A stretch of DNA of 64,000 nucleotides from Gordonia sihwensis NBRC 108236 (GCF_000333035.1 NZ_BANU01000001.1:62001-126000), one strand, 5' to 3'. Positions 1-9,003 are shown, numbered from the stretch's first letter. The notes: a model not told the origin generated them from the letters alone. Numbers and translations are program-made.

Positions 1-668
1 AGATCCCGCTGAAGCAGACCGAGCCCGCTCTGGACCTCGACAACCTGCTCGGCGGATTCAAGCCGCTGTTCCGGACGCTGGACCCCGATGAGGTCAATCA
101 GCTGACCTCCTCGCTGATCGCGATCTTCCAGGGGCAGGGCGCGGGACTGAACACGCTGCTCGCCAGCACCTCGGAGTTCACGAACAAGATCGCCGACCGC
201 GACCAGCTGATCGGCAGCGTCATCGACAACCTCAACAAGACGCTCTCCACGCTCGAGGCCGACCACAAGGGCCTGGACCAGAGCGTGGACCGGATGCAGA
301 AGCTGATCTCCGGACTCGCCCAGGACCGCGGTGTGTACGGCGAGGCGATCAGCCAGGCGAGCCAGGCCACCACCGGATTGGCGAGCCTGATGAACGCCAC
401 CCGCCCGGATCTCAAGGAGACGGTGTCGGCGCTCGGGCGGACCAGCGAGCAGGCGCTCAAGGCCGAGCCCTTCATCCGCAATCTGCTCGGTCGCCTGCCC
501 GGCGACTTCAAGATGCTCTCCAACCTCGGCAGTTACGGGGCCTGGCTGCAGATCTACTTCTGCCGTATCCGGCTGCTGCTGCCCGGTCCGGGCAACACCC
601 AGTACTACTTCACGGCGATCGACGCGATGGGCGATCAGACCAGAGCGGGCGGGAGGTGCGCGAGTTGA
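1..668 (+). CDS. mceB: MceB-family subunit of an Mce transporter (5' end missing)
   Basis: The reading frame is open from the window edge and runs to the TGA at 666-668, so only the C-terminal ~220 residues are present. What is seen is the helical region typical of Mce proteins after the MCE domain, with repeated heptad-like Leu/Thr/Asp segments, then a C-terminal block with a Cys (IYFCRIRLLLPGPG). Mce proteins form a hexameric periplasmic shuttle that moves lipids or sterols to YrbE permeases. Identity as the B subunit rests on position directly before an MceC-D-E-F series. The next gene starts inside this one (13-nt overlap), so the two are co-translated. The substrate cannot be told from the sequence. 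Confidence 0.85.
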   Translation, partial: IPLKQTEPALDLDNLLGGFKPLFRTLDPDEVNQLTSSLIAIFQGQGAGLNTLLASTSEFTNKIADRDQLIGSVIDNLNKTLSTLEADHKGLDQSVDRMQKLISGLAQDRGVYGEAISQASQATTGLASLMNATRPDLKETVSALGRTSEQALKAEPFIRNLLGRLPGDFKMLSNLGSYGAWLQIYFCRIRLLLPGPGNTQYYFTAIDAMGDQTRAGGRCAS

Positions 669-1936
669 GTGAGAACGTGAATCCCGAGCCCGCCGAGTCG
701 CAGGATCCGGACGTCGACGTCACTCAGGCCGAGACCAAGCCCTTCCACCGTGCGGGGCGGCCCAAGTATCAGGTCGGAATCATCGGCGCACTCATCACCG
801 CGATGGTCGTGATCATGGCCATGCAGATGGACCGGCTGCCGTACCTCTCGCAGATCAGCACCTACGACGTCTACTTCGACGACGCGGGTGGTCTGGTCAC
901 CGGGGACGTGGTGCTGGTGGCCGGCGTCAACGTCGGCACCGTCGAGGGCATCAGCCTGGCCGAGACCGATCAGGGACTCAAGGCCAAGATCAGGTTCCGG
1001 CTCAACGACACGGTCGTCATGGGCGATCGCACCCGCGCGGCGATCAAGACCGAGACCGTCCTGGGACGGCGCAATCTGACGATCACACCGATCGGCACCG
1101 GCCGGATCAAGCCCGGCGGGTCGATCCCGGTGGATTCGACCGTGTCGCCGTACTCGCTGTCGGACGCTCTGGAGGATGCGACCTCCACCCTGGCGACCAC
1201 CGACACCGATCAGCTCAACAAGGCGCTCGAAACCCTCACCGAGACGTTCTCGAAGACACCGGCCAATGTCAGCGGGGCCGTCGAGGGGGTGAGCCGGCTG
1301 TCGAAGGCGATCGCCGATCGCGACAACGCGCTCAGCGACCTGCTGCGGCAGGCCCGCGGGGTGACCCAGATCGTCGGTCAGCGCAGCAACCAGATCCGCG
1401 ACATGTTGATCGACGCCAATGCACTGCTCGGCGAGCTCAACATCCGCCGCGAAGCGCTGCGTCAGGTGATCAAGGGGACCAAGGACGTCACCGCCGAGAT
1501 CACCGGGTTCGTCGAAGACAACAACGCTCAGCTGAAGCCGGTGCTCGACAAGTTCAACGGCGTGCTCGACATCCTCAACGACAACGAGGAGAACTTCGGC
1601 AAGGCGATCGACAACCTCGGTCCGTACGCCAACATCCTCGGTGAGGCGGTCAGCTCGGGACCGTACTTCTCCTCGCTCGTCGGACTGCCGACGTGGGGCG
1701 ACTACTTCGGCACGTTCCTGAAGGTCCTGCAGCGCAAGTACCCCGAGGCGGCGAAGTACTTCTACCAGTACTCGGGTAACCCGCTGTTCCCGAAGAACTG
1801 GAACCAGGGGCCGGATGCGGGCGCCCCGGACGTGGGACGTCCCTCGCCCAAGCGTCAGTACCCGACGCCCATCCCGCAGCAACCGCAGAACAACAATGAC
1901 CTGAACCCCAGCCAGCGTCACGGAACGGGAGGCTGA
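656..1936 (+). CDS. mceC: MceC-family protein
   Basis: 426 aa. One N-terminal membrane anchor at about residues 36-56 is followed by an MCE domain (about 65-145) with the usual GD-V-L-VAGVNVGTVEGI core, then a long alpha-helical stretch (about 170-330) with an SGPYF motif near 335-340. The C-terminus (from about 385) is Pro/Gln/Asn-rich and probably disordered, as in other MceC proteins. The GTG start lies inside the end of mceB. It belongs to the same operon as its neighbours and should form part of the hetero-hexameric needle across the periplasm. Confidence 0.9.
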   Translation: MRELSENVNPEPAESQDPDVDVTQAETKPFHRAGRPKYQVGIIGALITAMVVIMAMQMDRLPYLSQISTYDVYFDDAGGLVTGDVVLVAGVNVGTVEGISLAETDQGLKAKIRFRLNDTVVMGDRTRAAIKTETVLGRRNLTITPIGTGRIKPGGSIPVDSTVSPYSLSDALEDATSTLATTDTDQLNKALETLTETFSKTPANVSGAVEGVSRLSKAIADRDNALSDLLRQARGVTQIVGQRSNQIRDMLIDANALLGELNIRREALRQVIKGTKDVTAEITGFVEDNNAQLKPVLDKFNGVLDILNDNEENFGKAIDNLGPYANILGEAVSSGPYFSSLVGLPTWGDYFGTFLKVLQRKYPEAAKYFYQYSGNPLFPKNWNQGPDAGAPDVGRPSPKRQYPTPIPQQPQNNNDLNPSQRHGTGG

Positions 1937-1937
1937 C

Positions 1938-3194
1938 GTGGGCATCTCGAAACGAGTGTGGGCGATCATCGCCGGAGTCGTCGTACTGGTGCTGCTGGCC
2001 GTCGGGGTGTTTCTCGGCGTCCAGAAGGCGACCACGCGGACCATCACCGCCTATTTCCCGTCGGTGAGCGGCCTCTACAGCGGCGACCCGGTGCGCGTGA
2101 TCGGCGTCAATATCGGCAAGGTCTCGTCCATCGAGACCCGTCGCGGCGATGTCAAGGTCACGATGCGCATCGACGACGACACCCCGATCCCGGCCGATGC
2201 GCGTGCCGTGATCGTCGCGCAGTCACTCGTGTCCGGCCGGTTCATCCAGCTGACTCCGGTGTACGACAAGGGCGCGAAGCTGCAGGACGGCGACTCCATC
2301 CCGATGGAGCGGACGGCCGTGCCGATGGAGTGGGACGACGTCAAGAAGCAACTCGACGAGCTCACCAAGGCCGTCGGCCCGCACGGCGCCGAGCCGGGCA
2401 CCGCCGCCGACGCCATCAACGTGATGGATAAGAACCTGTCGGGCAACGGCCAGGCGATCGCCGACTCGATCAAGCAGATGTCGACGGTCATGGGCACGCT
2501 GTCGGACAACCGCGACGATGTCTTCGCCACCATCAAGAGCCTGCAGAAGCTGACCGACGCACTCTCGACGAGCCACGAGCAGTTGGTGCAGTTCAACGGG
2601 CGGATGGCCAGCGTCAGCAGCGTGCTCGAAGGCAGCAGCGACGATCTCGGCGATGCGATGACGAATCTGAACGAGGCGGTCGGTGAGCTCGAGGGCTTCC
2701 TCGGGACCAACAGCGGCGTCGTCACCTCCACAATGAGCAAGTTGGCGCAGCTGACCGGCACGCTCAAGCGCAAGGACGAGCAACTGCGCGGCCTGCTGCA
2801 CTCCGCACCCAACCAGCTCGCCAACTTCTTCAACATCTACAACCCGCTGACCGGGTCGCTCGACGGCGTCTTCGGTCTCGGCATGGGCAACAACCTGATC
2901 ACGCTGCTGTGCGGATCGATGGCGTCCACCGCTCGCCCCGGCGACACCGAGAAGGACATCGAGCAGTGCGTCGACATCATCGGTCCGGTGATGAAGGACG
3001 TCGTGGTCAACTACCCGCCCTTCATGGCGAACCCGGTGATCGGACGTACGGCGAATCCGGACCAGATCACCTACCAGAACGAGAGCGTGAAGCAGCGCGC
3101 CCAGGCCGGCGTGCGTGAGCGCGATGCGGCCAGCCGCAACGCCAATCCCGATCCGCTGGGGAAGCTGCTGGTGCCGTTCGGAGGTGAGGGCTGA
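1938..3194 (+). CDS. mceD: MceD-family protein
   Basis: 418 aa, GTG start one base after the mceC stop. An N-terminal membrane segment (about residues 8-28) precedes an MCE domain (about 38-115) containing SGLYSGDPVRVIGVNIGKV and SLVSGRFIQLTPVY. A long helical domain follows, with NPLTGSLDGVFGLGMGNNLI around 300-320, typical of MceD/Mce1D-like proteins. It ends without the very long Pro-rich tail found in some mycobacterial MceD proteins. Its stop overlaps the next start by one base (TGATG), indicating coupled translation. Confidence 0.9.
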   Translation: MGISKRVWAIIAGVVVLVLLAVGVFLGVQKATTRTITAYFPSVSGLYSGDPVRVIGVNIGKVSSIETRRGDVKVTMRIDDDTPIPADARAVIVAQSLVSGRFIQLTPVYDKGAKLQDGDSIPMERTAVPMEWDDVKKQLDELTKAVGPHGAEPGTAADAINVMDKNLSGNGQAIADSIKQMSTVMGTLSDNRDDVFATIKSLQKLTDALSTSHEQLVQFNGRMASVSSVLEGSSDDLGDAMTNLNEAVGELEGFLGTNSGVVTSTMSKLAQLTGTLKRKDEQLRGLLHSAPNQLANFFNIYNPLTGSLDGVFGLGMGNNLITLLCGSMASTARPGDTEKDIEQCVDIIGPVMKDVVVNYPPFMANPVIGRTANPDQITYQNESVKQRAQAGVRERDAASRNANPDPLGKLLVPFGGEG

Positions 3195-4447
3195 TGAGGT
3201 CGAAGAAATTGGTCGCCGCCGTGGCGTGTGCGGGCCTCATCGTCGTCCCCGTCATGGCGGGCTGCAGCAGCGGCACCATCTCCACGGTGTCGGCCGTCGG
3301 TGCCGCGGGAACGGGTTCGGACGCCTACCGGATCACCGCTCGCATCCCGTCGGCCGCGGGCCTGGTGCGCAACGCGCCGGTGATGATGAACGACGCGACC
3401 GTCGGCAGCGTCGGCGACATCACGATCGACGACTGGACCGCGAAGGTGACGCTCCGACTGAACGGGGACGTCAAGGTGCCGGTCGGTTCGCACGCGATGA
3501 TCGGGATGACCAGCGTGCTCGGCTCGTCGCACATCGCGATCGTTCCGCCCGACCACCCGAGCGGGCAGTATCTCCGTGAAGGCGGCTCGTTGGCGCTGCC
3601 GAACTGCCCGGAGCAGCAGAACCTGGCCCAGACCGATCCCAAGAAGATCCCCGACATCACCTCGGCGCAGACCGTCGATCCGTGCATGTATCCGACCACC
3701 GAACAGGTGTTGAGTTCGCTGTCGGTGGTCCTCAACGGCGGCGGACTGTCGCAGATGGGCGACGTGGTCCACGAATTGGACCAGATCGTCGGAGGTAACG
3801 AGGGGACGCTCAAGAGCCTCATCCCGCGGCTGAACACCCTGGTCTCCGACTTGAACACGCAGACGGACAACATCATCGACGCCATGTCCGGCCTCGATCG
3901 GCTGGCGGAGACGATCAACCGCCAGACGCCGACCGTCCAGCGTGCGCTGGAGAGCGGCCCGAGGATTCTGCAACTGCTCGTGGATCAGCGCAAGAATCTG
4001 ACCAGCGCGATGGACGGGGTCGGCAAGCTCTCGGCCACCGCCAACGAGGTGCTCCGCAAGAACAGCGACGACATCAAGACGATCGTGCCGAATATGCGCG
4101 AGTTGCTCGATCAGCTGTCGATGACGGGTCCGGCGCTCACCAACTCACTGCGGATCCTGCTGACCTTCCCGTTCGTCGAGGATCTGATTCCGACGATCGT
4201 GAAGGGCGACTACGTCAACTCCGATCTCGTGCTCGACCTGACCTGGAACCGACTGGGCAAGACGATGGTCGCCTCGGTGACCGCGGCCGGGCCGGAGACC
4301 GTCGTCGGCAAGCCGGCGGGTGGGGCCAAGCAGGGTGCGAATCCGTACTCGGCGCCCTTGAAGAAGGGACCGACAGAGCGTAAGCAGCAGAATCCGGCGA
4401 ATCCCTCGCCGCTCGACCTGCTTCCGAAGATCCAGGGCGGCAACTGA
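3194..4447 (+). CDS. mceE: MceE-family lipoprotein (LprK/LprN type)
   Basis: 417 aa. The N-terminus is a lipoprotein signal with charged residues, a hydrophobic core and the lipobox V-M-A-G-C, placing the lipidated Cys at residue 24. The MCE domain lies at about 40-125 (AAGLVRNAPVMMNDATVG), followed by the helical region. MceE is the lipoprotein member of all mce operons and is anchored in the outer leaflet of the inner membrane. The ATG overlaps the mceD stop by one base and the gene abuts mceF in the same way. Confidence 0.92.
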   Translation: MRSKKLVAAVACAGLIVVPVMAGCSSGTISTVSAVGAAGTGSDAYRITARIPSAAGLVRNAPVMMNDATVGSVGDITIDDWTAKVTLRLNGDVKVPVGSHAMIGMTSVLGSSHIAIVPPDHPSGQYLREGGSLALPNCPEQQNLAQTDPKKIPDITSAQTVDPCMYPTTEQVLSSLSVVLNGGGLSQMGDVVHELDQIVGGNEGTLKSLIPRLNTLVSDLNTQTDNIIDAMSGLDRLAETINRQTPTVQRALESGPRILQLLVDQRKNLTSAMDGVGKLSATANEVLRKNSDDIKTIVPNMRELLDQLSMTGPALTNSLRILLTFPFVEDLIPTIVKGDYVNSDLVLDLTWNRLGKTMVASVTAAGPETVVGKPAGGAKQGANPYSAPLKKGPTERKQQNPANPSPLDLLPKIQGGN

Positions 4448-5871
4448 TGAAGATCACGCATTTCGTCCGTGTGCAGCTGATCATCTTCAGCATCGTCACG
4501 GTCATCTCGATGGTCGCGATGGCGGTGTTCTACATCCGGCTCCCGCAGATGTTCGGGATCGGCACCTACACGATGACGCTGGAACTGCCGTCGACCGGTG
4601 GCCTCTACGAGAACGCCAACGTCAGCTACCGCGGCGTGGACGTCGGCAAGGTCACCGGCGTCCGTCTGACGCCGACGGGCGTCTCGGCGACGCTGACGAT
4701 CGACTCCGGCACCGACATCCCCGCGAACTCCGCGGCCTCGGTCCGCAGCGTCTCCGCGGTCGGCGAGCAGTTCGTCAACTTCGAGCCGCCCAAGAACCCG
4801 TCGAGCGACAACCTGGGCAACGGGGCGACGGTCACGAGCAGCGATGTCCCGGTGGAGATCTCCTCGATGCTCGACCAAGCCGACGCGCTGCTCAACCAGG
4901 TCAGCGACACCAAGCTCCGCTCGGTGATGGACGAGGCTTTCACCGCGTTCAACGGCACCGGTGAGGATCTTCAGCGATTGATGGACTCGATGGTGCTCTT
5001 CGTCGGCGCGTTGAACAAGAACGTGGACGCCACCATCGATCTGGTCGACCAGGCCGGGCCGATACTGGCGACCCAGAACCGCACCGCCGACCAGATCCGC
5101 TCGTGGACCAAGGATCTGACGAAGGTGACCGATCAGCTCCGCGCCAGCCGCCCCGACATCACCGACATCCTCGCCAAGGGTCCCGGTGTGGCGTCGCAGG
5201 CGCAGAAACTGTTCGAGGACATGAGTGACTCGTTCCCGCTGGCGATCTCGAATCTGTCGGTGGCCGCGCACACGCAGGCGGTGTATCTGCCGAATCTGCG
5301 GCAGACGATCGTGTTGTATCCGCGCGTGCTCTCCGCGCTGATCACCGCGATCAACTCCGGCTCCAACCGGCACGGTCCCAACGTGAACTTCACGCTCGGC
5401 TTCCAGGATCCGCCGACCTGTACTGTCGGGTTCATGCCGACCGACCAATGGCGTTTCCCGTCAGAGCAGGATGCCCGCGACCTGCCGCCGGGCCTGCTCT
5501 GCCGGCTTCCGCAAGACGCTCAGGCCGCGGTCCGAGGCGCACGAAACTTCCCGTGCGTCGAGTATCCGGGCCGCCGTGCTCCGACACCCGAGGAGTGCAA
5601 GACCGGTTTCGTTCCCTCCAAGCGCGACAACGTCGCCTTCCCGAACGGCCTGCCGGGCACCGACCTGCCGAAGCAGCCGGCCGGGCGCGTGGTGCCGGGA
5701 ACCCCGAGCGACTACGATCCGTCGCCGGCGGTCTACGCCACCACCTACGATCCGCAGACGGGACAATTCATCGGACCCGACGGAAAGACCTATGTGACCG
5801 CTGAGAATCAGCAGGCGCAGGGCAAGAAGCAGAAATGGTACGACCTGATCACGAAGACGGTGGAGTCCTGA
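4447..5871 (+). CDS. mceF: MceF-family protein
   Basis: 474 aa. An N-terminal membrane segment (about residues 7-30) leads into an MCE domain (about 38-115) with STGGLYENANVSYRGVDVG, then a helical domain. The C-terminal third carries conserved Cys-containing segments (FQDPPTCTVGF, PGLLCRLP, NFPCVEY, EECKTGF), as in other MceF proteins, which may form disulfides outside the membrane. The ATG overlaps the mceE stop by one base. It closes the six-gene mce set, and the two Mce-associated genes follow without a gap. Confidence 0.92.
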   Translation: MKITHFVRVQLIIFSIVTVISMVAMAVFYIRLPQMFGIGTYTMTLELPSTGGLYENANVSYRGVDVGKVTGVRLTPTGVSATLTIDSGTDIPANSAASVRSVSAVGEQFVNFEPPKNPSSDNLGNGATVTSSDVPVEISSMLDQADALLNQVSDTKLRSVMDEAFTAFNGTGEDLQRLMDSMVLFVGALNKNVDATIDLVDQAGPILATQNRTADQIRSWTKDLTKVTDQLRASRPDITDILAKGPGVASQAQKLFEDMSDSFPLAISNLSVAAHTQAVYLPNLRQTIVLYPRVLSALITAINSGSNRHGPNVNFTLGFQDPPTCTVGFMPTDQWRFPSEQDARDLPPGLLCRLPQDAQAAVRGARNFPCVEYPGRRAPTPEECKTGFVPSKRDNVAFPNGLPGTDLPKQPAGRVVPGTPSDYDPSPAVYATTYDPQTGQFIGPDGKTYVTAENQQAQGKKQKWYDLITKTVES

Positions 5872-6611
5872 ACTCGCCCGAAGACGACGTTGTCCGCCGC
5901 TCCAGTCCGCTGAGCCGACGACGCAAGAAGCCGAAGAAGTCCGAGGCCGAACCGGCCGTGGAGACCGAGACCGAGCAGCCGGCCGAGCCGGTCGACGAGG
6001 CCCCGGCCGCCGAACCGGAACCGGAGCCCGACCCCGAAGAGGTGGAGCGCAGCGCCGGATACCGTGAGCGTCGGCGCAGCCGCGGTGTGGTGCGCAAGTC
6101 CACGCGGCAGAAGGCCGGCGACGGCTCGAAGCTGATGATCGTCGCGGTGGTGCTCACGTCGCTCGTCCTGGTGATCGGCGCGGTGCTGTCGGGCGTGTTC
6201 GGCTACCAGTACCACCAGATCGAGCAGCAGCGGCAGTGGCGGGCCGAATACTCCACCTTCGCCCAGCAGATGGTGGTGTCGATGACCACGCTCGACCCGC
6301 AGAACGCCGACCAGATGTACAAGAACGCGATCGACAAGACCAGTGGCCGCGCGAAGCAGATGTTCCAGGAGAACATGAAGCAGGTCGCGGACATGGTCCG
6401 CAAGGGTGACCTGGTCACCAAGACGACGATCCTCGCCGACGCGGTGTCGAAGGCCGACGAGGACGAGGGCTCGGTGCTCATCGTGTACGGCTGGGAGGGC
6501 CACCCGAAGAACGACCCGAAGAGCAGCGAGTCGACGACATTCCGCGCCCGCGTGGACATGACACGCATCAACGGTGAGCTGAAGATGACGTACTTCGATT
6601 GGGTGGCGTGA
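5835..6611 (+). CDS. Mce-associated membrane protein
   Basis: 258 aa. The first ~90 residues are highly charged, with Glu/Pro-rich and Lys/Arg-rich stretches and no hydrophobic segment, so they are likely cytoplasmic and disordered. One membrane segment follows at about 98-118 (MIVAVVLTSLVLVIGAVLSG), then a ~140-residue extracytoplasmic domain. This is the layout of the Mas proteins downstream of mce operons, thought to stabilise or assemble the transporter. The only in-frame ATG overlaps mceF by 37 nt. Translation may also begin at a non-standard codon nearer the mceF stop. Confidence 0.8.
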   Translation: MVRPDHEDGGVLNSPEDDVVRRSSPLSRRRKKPKKSEAEPAVETETEQPAEPVDEAPAAEPEPEPDPEEVERSAGYRERRRSRGVVRKSTRQKAGDGSKLMIVAVVLTSLVLVIGAVLSGVFGYQYHQIEQQRQWRAEYSTFAQQMVVSMTTLDPQNADQMYKNAIDKTSGRAKQMFQENMKQVADMVRKGDLVTKTTILADAVSKADEDEGSVLIVYGWEGHPKNDPKSSESTTFRARVDMTRINGELKMTYFDWVA

Positions 6612-7213
6612 TGAGTCGAGTGCAGCGCTGGCTGCTGCCGGTACTGGGATTGATCGTGGTGATCGTCGTCGGCGTGACGATCGCGCTGGGCATCGTCTAC
6701 GCGAACGCGGCCGCGCAGGAGCGGGCGCGTGACTCCGCGCTGTCGGCTGCGCAGACGTACGTCGTGGACATGTTCTCGTGGAACTCCAAGACCGTCGACG
6801 CGCACATCAACACCACGATGGGCCGGCTCACGGGCGGGGCACAGAAGGACTATCAGAAGCACATCGTCGAGTCGAAGGTGGCCGAGGGCGTCAAGCAGGA
6901 GGGGGTCTCGACCGTCGTGACGGTTCAGGACTCCGGCGTCATGGAGAACACCCGCGACACCGCGAAGGTGCTGCTGTTCATCAACCAGTCGTCGACCCGG
7001 AACAACGCCGAGGACGTTCAGGTCGACAAGAGCCGCCTGATCTTCGGCATGGAGAAGCAGGGCGACGACTGGAAGATCAACGAGATCGACATCCTCACCG
7101 ACGACAGTCTGCAGAAGAACGTGCAGTCCGGTGGCGAGACGCCGCCGTCGAACGCCGTGCCCATTCCGAGCGCCCCGAGCTCTCCGGCACCGCAGTCGAC
7201 GCCCGCGGGCTGA
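6611..7213 (+). CDS. Mce-associated membrane protein, second
   Basis: 200 aa. The ATG at 6611 shares its A with the previous TGA; an in-frame GTG sits one codon earlier. A membrane segment at about residues 7-30 is followed by a soluble extracytoplasmic domain that resembles the preceding Mas protein, and a short Pro/Ser-rich C-terminus. The position at the end of the mce operon and the single-pass layout support the call; there is no catalytic motif. It is probably a structural partner of the Mce complex. Confidence 0.78.
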   Translation: MSRVQRWLLPVLGLIVVIVVGVTIALGIVYANAAAQERARDSALSAAQTYVVDMFSWNSKTVDAHINTTMGRLTGGAQKDYQKHIVESKVAEGVKQEGVSTVVTVQDSGVMENTRDTAKVLLFINQSSTRNNAEDVQVDKSRLIFGMEKQGDDWKINEIDILTDDSLQKNVQSGGETPPSNAVPIPSAPSSPAPQSTPAG

Positions 7214-7516
7214 GCCTCGCGCCGCTCTCCGAGCGGCTCCGGTCTGGTTGAAGCCCTCGGCAGGCTGGTCCCAGGCTGGTTGAGCGGGTCCATCCCAGGC
7301 TGGTCCAGTGGCTCTTCCCAGGCTGGTCCAGTGGCCCTTTCCAGGCTGGTCCAGTGGCCCTTTCCAGGCTGGTTGAGCGAGCGCAGCGAGTCGAAACCGC
7401 GTGACACCCGCTGGGCCGCGTACGGCCTGCCCGCTCGACACGATGTCCGTACGGACAGTGCCAGTGTCTTCGAGCGCCGCGGCCACCGCGGCACTCACTC
7501 GAGCCCGTCCAACCGG
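7214..7516. other. Gene-free region between the mce operon and the accessory pair
   Basis: About 300 bases with no credible gene. It holds the tandem 23-bp repeat described separately (7272-7398), and the rest shows no promoter or operator that I can support. Open frames crossing it are low-complexity products of the repeat and lack a ribosome binding site. Confidence 0.6.
7272..7398. repeat. Tandem 23-24 bp intergenic repeat ending in a GGTTGAGCGAG element
   Basis: The word CAGGCTGGT recurs at 7272, 7296, 7319, 7342 and 7365, so the spacing is 24, 23, 23 and 23 bp. Another copy of the word lies at 7261. The units at 7319 and 7342 are identical over 23 bp and the unit at 7296 is nearly so. 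The last copy runs into a 28-bp element at 7371-7398 that begins GGTT, contains the direct repeat AGCGAG twice and ends AACC. From memory, closely similar GGTTGAGCGAGCGCAGCGAG elements are scattered between genes in Gordonia and related genera. The period is not a multiple of three, so it does not code for a repeat protein. Confidence 0.85.
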
Positions 7517-8248
7517 TCAGGCGGAGAAGGCTCCTTCGATCCAATTGCTGAACTCGCACGCGAGATGCCAGCGGTGTTCTTTAACCATCTGCGGTGCCAT
7601 GAGTTTCGGGAACTCCACGCACGCGCGGAGGTGAAAGCCGTACCTGTCGTCGCGAAGCTGATGACGTACGCCGCCGACTGCCGTATCCGCGCCGGTCCGA
7701 GCGACTCCGGCGAGTTCGAGTGCGAACGCCGGATCCCGCGCGGTGGTCAGCCGGGAGGTGTCGTCGTAGTCGACGAAGAACCGGGTTGCGAAGGGACTGC
7801 CACCGGTCGTCTCGATCACCTCCTGCCTGCCGTCCGCCGTGCTGTCGATGATGAAGTGGTCCGGACTCGCGACGACCATGCTCCACGCATAATCGTCGCG
7901 GCCCGCATCCGAGAACCAGTCCACGAACCCCTGAGCGTCCCCGCCCTCTACATACAGATCACAGACGCTGGTGGCTCTGCGACCTCCCGACAGCCCGCCG
8001 GTGACGCGTGCGACCGCATCCGACAGTCGGATGTCGCGGGCCAGGCGGCGCCGGATCTCATCGACCCCCAGCTCGAACTTGCCATCGCAGAACGCGCGCC
8101 GCATATCTTCGACCGGACCCGAGGGAGCCTTCATGCCGAGTTTCCTTGAGGCTCGCGGGATCCGGCGCGCCTCCCAGGCGAGCACTTCGTCGCGGCCGAC
8201 TCTGCGGCCATCGATCACGGCTGTGATCGTCACATCGTTCTCGTTCAC
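7517..8248 (-). CDS. Unrecognised protein divergent from a TetR regulator
   Basis: 243 aa from the GTG at 8248, which has a GGAG about 8 nt upstream. An in-frame TTG at 8275 would add nine residues but has no ribosome binding site and lies almost on the palindrome at 8287-8300. I do not recognise the family. There is no signal peptide, membrane segment or clear catalytic motif. The protein is mixed alpha/beta, with an Arg-rich N-terminal part, an aromatic segment around YAWSMVVASPDHF, and a C-terminus rich in Trp/His (EHRWHLACEFSNWIE). Divergence from the TetR gene suggests it is the regulator's target, which is inference. Confidence 0.6.
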   Translation of the reverse strand: MNENDVTITAVIDGRRVGRDEVLAWEARRIPRASRKLGMKAPSGPVEDMRRAFCDGKFELGVDEIRRRLARDIRLSDAVARVTGGLSGGRRATSVCDLYVEGGDAQGFVDWFSDAGRDDYAWSMVVASPDHFIIDSTADGRQEVIETTGGSPFATRFFVDYDDTSRLTTARDPAFALELAGVARTGADTAVGGVRHQLRDDRYGFHLRACVEFPKLMAPQMVKEHRWHLACEFSNWIEGAFSA

Positions 8249-8286
8249 TCGAAAGCTCCGTCCGTCGGTCGCCAATGGAATTTAAA

Positions 8287-8300
8287 GCAACTATAGTTGC
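8287..8300. promoter_or_regulatory. Perfect 14-bp palindrome, likely TetR operator
   Basis: GCAACTATAGTTGC reads the same on both strands, with extra symmetry in the flanking AA and TT. It sits in the 101-bp gap between two divergent genes, one a TetR-type regulator. Autoregulation plus control of the neighbour is the usual arrangement for such an operator. The central TATAG could also serve as part of a -10 box. Confidence 0.65.
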
Positions 8301-8349
8301 GTTTGTCCGGAGGTGCGACGAGTGCGGCGATGAAAGGGGCTGAGCGGAG

Positions 8350-8946
8350 ATGACCGGCGATGCGGTATCCGAACGTCGACGTCCGGGCGGTCGTTCCGCC
8401 CGGGTGGTCGCAGCGGTTCACCAGGCGACGCTCGAGATCCTCGCGGAAGTCGGGTACGCGGGACTGCAACTCACCGACGTCGCGGATCGCGCTGGTGTCA
8501 ACAAGACGACCGTCTACCGCCGATGGTCGACGAAAGCGGCACTCATCGGCGACATCCTGACTCGGTTCGCTCGCACGAACGTCGCGACGCCCGACACCGG
8601 CTCGTTGCGAGGCGACCTCGAACTGCTCCTGTCGGGCATCGTCGAGGCGCTGGGGGACCGCGCGATTCGCGCGGTCGTGCAGGCAGCGGTGACGGTGGAC
8701 GTGGCAGAGGACGACGTACGCCGCGCTCGCGCCGCCTTCTGGGATGAGCGGTTCCTGCGCAGCGGTGTCATCGTCGAGCGCGCTGTCGCTCGAGGGGAAC
8801 TCCCGTCGACTACCGATGTGCGGGAGTTTCTGGAGACCGCCGCGAGTCCGCTCTACTTCCGGATCCTGATGACTGACGACGTCGCCGATGCCGCGTACGT
8901 CGCGGCTGTGGCGGAGCGGACTGTCCGGGCGTTCGCTGGGGTGTGA
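8350..8946 (+). CDS. TetR/AcrR-family transcriptional regulator
   Basis: 198 aa. An N-terminal TetR helix-turn-helix (about residues 19-65) contains the characteristic LTDVADRAGVNKTTVYRRW segment. The C-terminal ligand-binding domain resembles the TetR_C group found with YRRW-type regulators. The ATG at 8350 has GGAG just upstream. The gene diverges from the unrecognised 243-aa protein across a perfect palindrome and converges on the aldehyde dehydrogenase gene. The ligand cannot be predicted. Confidence 0.85.
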   Translation: MTGDAVSERRRPGGRSARVVAAVHQATLEILAEVGYAGLQLTDVADRAGVNKTTVYRRWSTKAALIGDILTRFARTNVATPDTGSLRGDLELLLSGIVEALGDRAIRAVVQAAVTVDVAEDDVRRARAAFWDERFLRSGVIVERAVARGELPSTTDVREFLETAASPLYFRILMTDDVADAAYVAAVAERTVRAFAGV

Positions 8947-8967
8947 GCCGCAGGCGCTGAATGAAAT

Positions 8968-9003
8968 GGCGCCCGCCTCCGGGGTGATTCGGAGGCGGGC
9001 GCC
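8968..9003. terminator. Strong bidirectional hairpin
   Basis: A perfect 14-bp stem (8968-8981 pairs with 8990-9003) with an 8-nt loop lies between the convergent TetR and aldehyde dehydrogenase genes. There is no T-tract on either side, which is common in high-GC actinobacteria. Confidence 0.75.

Noticed and set aside
1-7213. Assigning the mce operon to the cholesterol (Mce4) type because of the nearby KstR box
   Set aside because: The operon promoter is outside the window and the subunit sequences alone do not separate Mce1- from Mce4-type by eye.
7280-8149. Long open frame across the 23-bp repeats and the unknown gene
   Set aside because: Its first part is translated repeat and the rest is the reverse of the better-supported minus-strand gene; it has no ribosome binding site.
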